A stretch of 64,000 nt of DNA from contig NZ_JACYOT010000013.1 in assembly GCF_014858005.1 (NCBI RefSeq), positions 62,001 through 126,000 of the forward strand, in the 5' to 3' direction. This DNA comes from Propioniciclava soli (GTDB lineage Bacteria > Actinomycetota > Actinomycetes > Propionibacteriales > Propionibacteriaceae). Both the position numbers and the translations under genes were made by a program. Under the pieces are notes generated by a model. The model saw only the letters and a list, made by a program, of their open reading frames with translations, did no database searches and was not told the DNA's origin. Positions 60,676-64,000 of this stretch are shown one piece after another; position 1 is the stretch's first letter; every line of letters starts with the position of its first letter.

Positions 60676-61151
60676 GCGATGCCGAGGTCGCGGCGGAGCT
60701 TGGCGACGTGGCCCGTCGCCCTCACGTTGTACTGGGCGACCGAGATGGTCCCTGCCCCCGTCTCGTCCACGTCGACCACGAACGTGGAGCGGAGGACGCC
60801 GGTGATCTCCTTGCCATAGAGCAGCTTCGTTCCCCAGGCGCCGTACGCCTCGAGGGTGGTGCGCTCGGGGTCGGCGAGCAGGGTGATGGTGAGGGCCTCC
60901 TTCTCGCGGAACCCGGCCAGCTTGGCCACCGCATCCGGCGAGATGCCCAGCACGTCGAAGCCGGCCGCAGCGATCGCGTCGGCCGACGCCGTGAAGTCGA
61001 CGGCCTGGGTGGTGCACCCCGGCGTGGACGCGGCGGGGTAGAAATAGACGATGACCCGACGCCCCGCGTAGTCGGACAGCGACACGGTGGTGCCGTCGGC
61101 AGCAGGCAGGGTGAAGGGCGGGGCGGGGTCGCCCACCTGGAGTCTGGCCAT
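60672..61151 (-). CDS. bcp: PrxQ/Bcp-type peroxiredoxin, resolving cysteine absent
   Basis: Reduces peroxides with the peroxidatic C46 in TPGCTTQAVDF. The second Cys usual five positions on (CxxxxC) is Val51 here, so it should work as a 1-Cys enzyme and use an external thiol such as mycothiol or mycoredoxin. The 159 residues otherwise follow PrxQ, including YGAWGTKLLYGKEITGVLRSTFVVD. It is leaderless and heads a two-gene unit with DUF4261. Confidence 0.9.
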   Translation of the reverse strand: MARLQVGDPAPPFTLPAADGTTVSLSDYAGRRVIVYFYPAASTPGCTTQAVDFTASADAIAAAGFDVLGISPDAVAKLAGFREKEALTITLLADPERTTLEAYGAWGTKLLYGKEITGVLRSTFVVDVDETGAGTISVAQYNVRATGHVAKLRRDLGIA

Positions 61152-61157
61152 GACTCC

Positions 61158-61163
61158 ACCCTA
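61158..61163 (-). promoter_or_regulatory. -10 hexamer of bcp (leaderless)
   Basis: Minus-strand TAGGGT ends 6 nt before ATG 61151; its mirror image TAGGGT for DUF3618 is 10 bases away. Confidence 0.55.
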
Positions 61164-61173
61164 GCTTCTGGCA

Positions 61174-61179
61174 TAGGGT
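61174..61179 (+). promoter_or_regulatory. -10 hexamer of DUF3618 gene (leaderless)
   Basis: TAGGGT ends 7 nt before ATG 61187, which rules against the earlier GTG 61178 because that GTG lies on the hexamer. Confidence 0.55.
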
Positions 61180-61186
61180 GGGCCCC

Positions 61187-61465
61187 ATGCGGACCAAGGA
61201 AGAGATCCAGGCCGAGATCGCGGCGGCCCGGGCGCGACTCGCGAGCAATGTCGAAGGCCTCATCACCCAGGCCCACCCCCGCGCGGTCGCCGCGCGGACG
61301 GTGCAGGACGCCAAGGGGCTGCTCAGCTCCGAGGTGGACGCGGTGAAGTCGCAGTTCGTGGACCCGACGGGCGAGCCCCGCTATGAGCGGATCGGTGCGC
61401 TCGGTCTGGCGGTCGCCGCCTCGGTCGCGTTCCTCTTCGTGGTCCGCTCCATCGCGCAGGGCTGA
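61187..61465 (+). CDS. DUF3618 membrane protein
   Basis: A 92-residue actinobacterial protein: a charged helical start (RTKEEIQAEIAAARARLASNVEGL), then one membrane helix near the end (GALGLAVAASVAFLFVV). Function unknown. The start was moved from GTG 61178 to ATG 61187 on the leaderless signal. Divergent from bcp. Confidence 0.82.
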   Translation: MRTKEEIQAEIAAARARLASNVEGLITQAHPRAVAARTVQDAKGLLSSEVDAVKSQFVDPTGEPRYERIGALGLAVAASVAFLFVVRSIAQG

Positions 61466-61664
61466 GCCCCCCGCGGGCTGATCGCCCCCACGCGCCGGAC
61501 GCCGCACCCTTCGTGAGGTGGGGCGTCCGGCCGTGTTTGGTTCCAGTTCTATAACAAACGTTTACACACGTAATCCTCTGCTTTCGTGTGGGGTAGGTTG
61601 GCCCGGTCCGGGGTCAGTGCTCGTCCGCGGGCGCCGCTCCACCACCACACAGAAGTGAGGATTG
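61466..61664 (+). promoter_or_regulatory. promoter region of sugar ABC operon with LacI-type operator
   Basis: The region contains AACAAACGTTTACA (61554-61567), centred on AAACGTTT, which resembles LacI-family operators. TATAAC (61550-61555) next to it could be the -10. A ribosome site GTGAGGA lies just before the ATG 61665. Nothing else was recognised. Confidence 0.5.
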
Positions 61665-63050
61665 ATGTCGAAGAAGATGACGAGGGCCTTCGCCGTGGCC
61701 CTGTCCGCCGGGGCGCTGCTGACCGCCTCCGCCTGCTCCAGCGGAGGCACCGCCACGGCCCCCACAACCCCCACCCAAGAGGTCGACTGCTCGGCGTTCG
61801 AGACCTATGGCGACCTGAACGGCACGACGGTCACCGTCTACACCTCGATCGCCAGTGACGCCGAGGCGCAGCCGCACATCGACGCCTTCAAGCCGTTCGA
61901 GGAGTGCACCGGTGCCACGGTCGAGTACGAGGGCAGCCGCGAGTTCGAGGCCCAGCTCCCCGTGCGCGTCGCCGCGGGCAACGCCCCCGACCTGGCCTAC
62001 TTCCCCCAGCCCGGCCTGCTGCAGACCATCGTCAACGGCAACCCGGACGCCGTCGTGCCGGTCGGCGAGGCGGCCGCGGCGAACGTCGACCAGTACTACA
62101 ACGAGGCTTGGAAGATGTACGGGACGGTCAACGACACGTTCTACGGCATCCCGATCGGCGCGAACGCGAAGTCGTTCGTCTGGTACAGCCCGTCCGCCTT
62201 CGCGGACGCGGGCTACGAGGTGCCCACCACGTGGCAGGAGCTGATGGACCTGTCGCAGCAGATCGTCACCGACAACCCCGACGGCTCGGTGAAGCCGTGG
62301 TGCGCGGGCATCGAGTCCGGCGACGCCACCGGCTGGCCGGCCACCGACTGGGTCGAGGACATGATGCTGCGCGTCGGCACCCCGGAGCAGTACGACCAGT
62401 GGGTGACCCACGAGATCCCGTTCAACGACCCGGTCGTCGTCGAGGCCATCGACCAGGCCGGCTCGATCCTCAAGAACGCCGACTACGTCAACGGCGGCTT
62501 CGGCGACGTCCGCTCGATCGCCGCCACCCCGTTCACCGACGCGGGCTTCCCGATCGTCGACGGCACCTGCTTCATGCACCGTCAGGCGTCCTTCTACCAG
62601 GCGAACTGGCAGGAGGCCGGTGGCGACATCACCGTGGGTGAGGACGGCGACGTGTGGGCCTTCGCCCTGCCGGCCGAGACCACGGACAGCGTCCCGATGC
62701 TCGTGGGTGGCGAGTTCGCCATGGCCTTCCGCGACGCCCCCGAGGTCGCGGCGCTGCAGGCGTACCTGACGAGCCCCGAGTGGAGCAACGTCAAGGCGCA
62801 GACCACCCCGAACGGTGGCTGGCTCTCGGCGAACACCGAGCTCGACCCGTCGAACCTGGCCATGCCGATCGACCGGCTCTCCTACGAGCTGATCACCGAC
62901 CCGAACGCCGTGGTCCGCTTCGACGGCTCCGACCTGATGCCCAGCGCCGTCGGCGCCGGTTCCTTCTGGAAGGAGATGACGGACTGGATCGCCCTGGACA
63001 AGAGCTCCCAGGACGCCGCCAACGCCATCGAAGCCTCCTGGCCCGCCTGA
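61665..63050 (+). CDS. carbohydrate ABC transporter substrate-binding lipoprotein
   Basis: Family 1 extracellular solute-binding lipoprotein of 461 residues. The signal ends in LTASAC; the mature start is STAGGTATAPTTP-like low complexity after SSGG. NAPDLAYFPQPGLLQ, PIGANAKSFVWYSP and MLVGGEFAMAF follow the family of alpha-glucoside and related binders. ATG 61665 was chosen over TTG 61662. It is followed by a strong hairpin and then the permease, usual for such operons, where the binder is made in excess. Confidence 0.9.
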   Translation: MSKKMTRAFAVALSAGALLTASACSSGGTATAPTTPTQEVDCSAFETYGDLNGTTVTVYTSIASDAEAQPHIDAFKPFEECTGATVEYEGSREFEAQLPVRVAAGNAPDLAYFPQPGLLQTIVNGNPDAVVPVGEAAAANVDQYYNEAWKMYGTVNDTFYGIPIGANAKSFVWYSPSAFADAGYEVPTTWQELMDLSQQIVTDNPDGSVKPWCAGIESGDATGWPATDWVEDMMLRVGTPEQYDQWVTHEIPFNDPVVVEAIDQAGSILKNADYVNGGFGDVRSIAATPFTDAGFPIVDGTCFMHRQASFYQANWQEAGGDITVGEDGDVWAFALPAETTDSVPMLVGGEFAMAFRDAPEVAALQAYLTSPEWSNVKAQTTPNGGWLSANTELDPSNLAMPIDRLSYELITDPNAVVRFDGSDLMPSAVGAGSFWKEMTDWIALDKSSQDAANAIEASWPA

Positions 63051-63067
63051 TCGTCTGACCCTCTCGC

Positions 63068-63114
63068 ACCGGGGGCTCCGCCACGACCGCACCGGCCGTG
63101 GCGGGGCCCCCGGT
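63068..63114 (+). terminator. strong intercistronic stem-loop between binder and permease
   Basis: Arms 63068-63085 and 63097-63114 are 18 bases long and complementary apart from one G-U wobble; the loop is 11 nt. No T-run follows, so it may stabilise the upstream message or stop part of the transcripts. Confidence 0.65.
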
Positions 63115-63142
63115 CGACGACCCCTTCTGAAAGGAGGGCCCC

Positions 63143-64000
63143 ATGGACTGGCTCATGCAGCCGGACACCACGGTGGAGAAGTTCATCGTGATGTTCGTCG
63201 CGATCGCGCTCTTCGCCGCCGTCATGGCCGTGGTTCTGCTGGTGGTCGACCGCCCCAGCCTCCCGCGCTGGTTCGCCGCCCTGGGTTACCTCGGGCCGGC
63301 GCTGCTGCTCATCCTGCTCGGCCTGTTGATCCCCGCCATCATGACGGTGCGCAACTCGCTGTACTCCAACGACGGGTCGACCTTCGTCGGCCTTGACAAC
63401 TACGCCACGGTCTTCAGCCAGGACCTGTTCCTCATCGTGCTGCGGAACACCTTCTTCTGGGTGCTGCTCGTGCCGCTGGTCTCCACCGCGCTCGGCCTCG
63501 TCTACGCCGTCCTCGTCGACCGCACCCGGTTCGAGAAGTTCGCCAAGACCCTGGTCTTCCTGCCCATGGCCATCTCCATGGTGGGCGCGGGCATCATCTG
63601 GAAGTTCGTCTACGACGGCCAGGTCGGCCTGCTCAACGCGCTCCTCGGCCTGGGTGGGGTGCCCACCCAACAGTTCCTGCTGGACGCCCCGTACAACACC
63701 TTCTACCTGATCGTCGTCATGATCTGGATCCAGACCGGTTTCGCCATGACGGTGCTCTCCGCCGCCATCAAGGCCATCCCCGACGAGACCATCGAGGCCG
63801 CCAAGATGGACGGCGCGACCGGCATGCGGATGTTCTGGCAGATCACGGTGCCGAGCGTCCGGCCCGCGATCATCGTGGTCATCACCACGATCGCCATGGC
63901 CACCCTGAAGGCGTTCGACATCGTCCGCACCATGACGGGCGGCCAGTTCGACACCTCGATCGTCGCCCTGGAGTTCTACACCCAGACCTTCGGACGCCAG
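63143..64000 (+). CDS. carbohydrate ABC transporter permease, 3' end outside window
   Basis: MalF-type inner-membrane permease; 286 codons are visible. It has an extra N-terminal helix, then YLGPALLLILLGLLIPAIMTV, FLIVLRNTFFWVLLVPLVSTALGLVYAVLVD and the EAA loop (ETIEAAKMDGATGMRMFWQITVP) that contacts the ATPase. AAGGAGG at 63131-63137 precedes the ATG. The open frame runs to the last base, so a partner permease probably lies beyond the window. Confidence 0.92.
   Translation, partial: MDWLMQPDTTVEKFIVMFVAIALFAAVMAVVLLVVDRPSLPRWFAALGYLGPALLLILLGLLIPAIMTVRNSLYSNDGSTFVGLDNYATVFSQDLFLIVLRNTFFWVLLVPLVSTALGLVYAVLVDRTRFEKFAKTLVFLPMAISMVGAGIIWKFVYDGQVGLLNALLGLGGVPTQQFLLDAPYNTFYLIVVMIWIQTGFAMTVLSAAIKAIPDETIEAAKMDGATGMRMFWQITVPSVRPAIIVVITTIAMATLKAFDIVRTMTGGQFDTSIVALEFYTQTFGRQ

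Overview
The window is about 64 kb of a very GC-rich, gene-dense bacterial chromosome. Several genes are markers of Actinobacteria: a WhiB2-type iron-sulfur regulator, a mycothiol-dependent formaldehyde dehydrogenase (MscR), DUF3499, DUF3039, DUF3618, TIGR03089 and DUF222-HNH proteins, and a Rv3256c-like protein. Gene content would fit Propionibacteriales, but this cannot be proved from the sequence alone. No insertion sequence, prophage, CRISPR array or rRNA was seen. One tRNA (Leu, UAG) is present.

Layout. 1-6.6 kb: a plant-glycoside utilisation cluster (esterase-like hydrolase, alpha-L-rhamnosidase, GH1 beta-glucosidase, Gfo/Idh/MocA oxidoreductase) and an alpha/beta-hydrolase-fold protein without a nucleophile. 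6.6-21.2 kb: the core actinobacterial block known around M. tuberculosis Rv3248c-Rv3277, with gtrA, purK, purE, an LCP wall-polymer transferase, TIGR03089, GDP-mannose pyrophosphorylase, whiB2, a metallopeptidase-like protein, DUF3499, phosphomannomutase, a Trm112-like protein, an SIS-like protein, an inserted NCS1 permease, and sahH. 21.2-29.6 kb: sixA/DUF3039 operon, MFS exporter, MarR, malQ, pncB-pncA, clpS-DUF2017. 29.6-34.3 kb: divergent lysE/lysG, the ferrous-iron feoABC operon under a DtxR/IdeR box, and a small membrane protein behind a double palindromic operator. 34.5-43.6 kb: mscR with a metallo-beta-lactamase-fold gene, murI, rph, a histidine-rich zinc-type CDF exporter with its ArsR/SmtB regulator, then a tightly coupled rdgB-thyA-three hydrolases-folA unit. 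43.6-46.5 kb: accessory secreted proteins in AT-richer DNA and a GNAT protein. 46.5-54.5 kb: DEAD-box helicase, DNA polymerase IV, aldo/keto reductase, tRNA-Leu, DUF222-HNH, DUF2339 membrane protein. 54.5-58.2 kb: cobalamin riboswitch and btuF-btuC-btuD-cobO. 58.2-61.5 kb: a polycysteine leader peptide ahead of a stand-alone NIL-domain protein, then an oxidoreductase, DUF4261, a PrxQ-like peroxiredoxin and DUF3618. 61.5-64 kb: the start of a sugar ABC transporter, cut by the window end.

A recurring signal explains much of the start-site layout. At least 22 genes have a TANNNT-type -10 hexamer (mostly TAGGCT, TAGGGT or TAGACT; one is CAGTAT) exactly 6-8 nt before the start codon and no Shine-Dalgarno sequence, which indicates leaderless mRNAs. 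Several starts below were chosen on that basis. In four places a TAG stop codon forms the first half of the next gene's -10 hexamer. The observation most worth following is the leaderless 29-residue peptide at 58279-58368 carrying CCRCC: it looks like a cysteine-sensing attenuator controlling a 73-residue NIL-domain protein.
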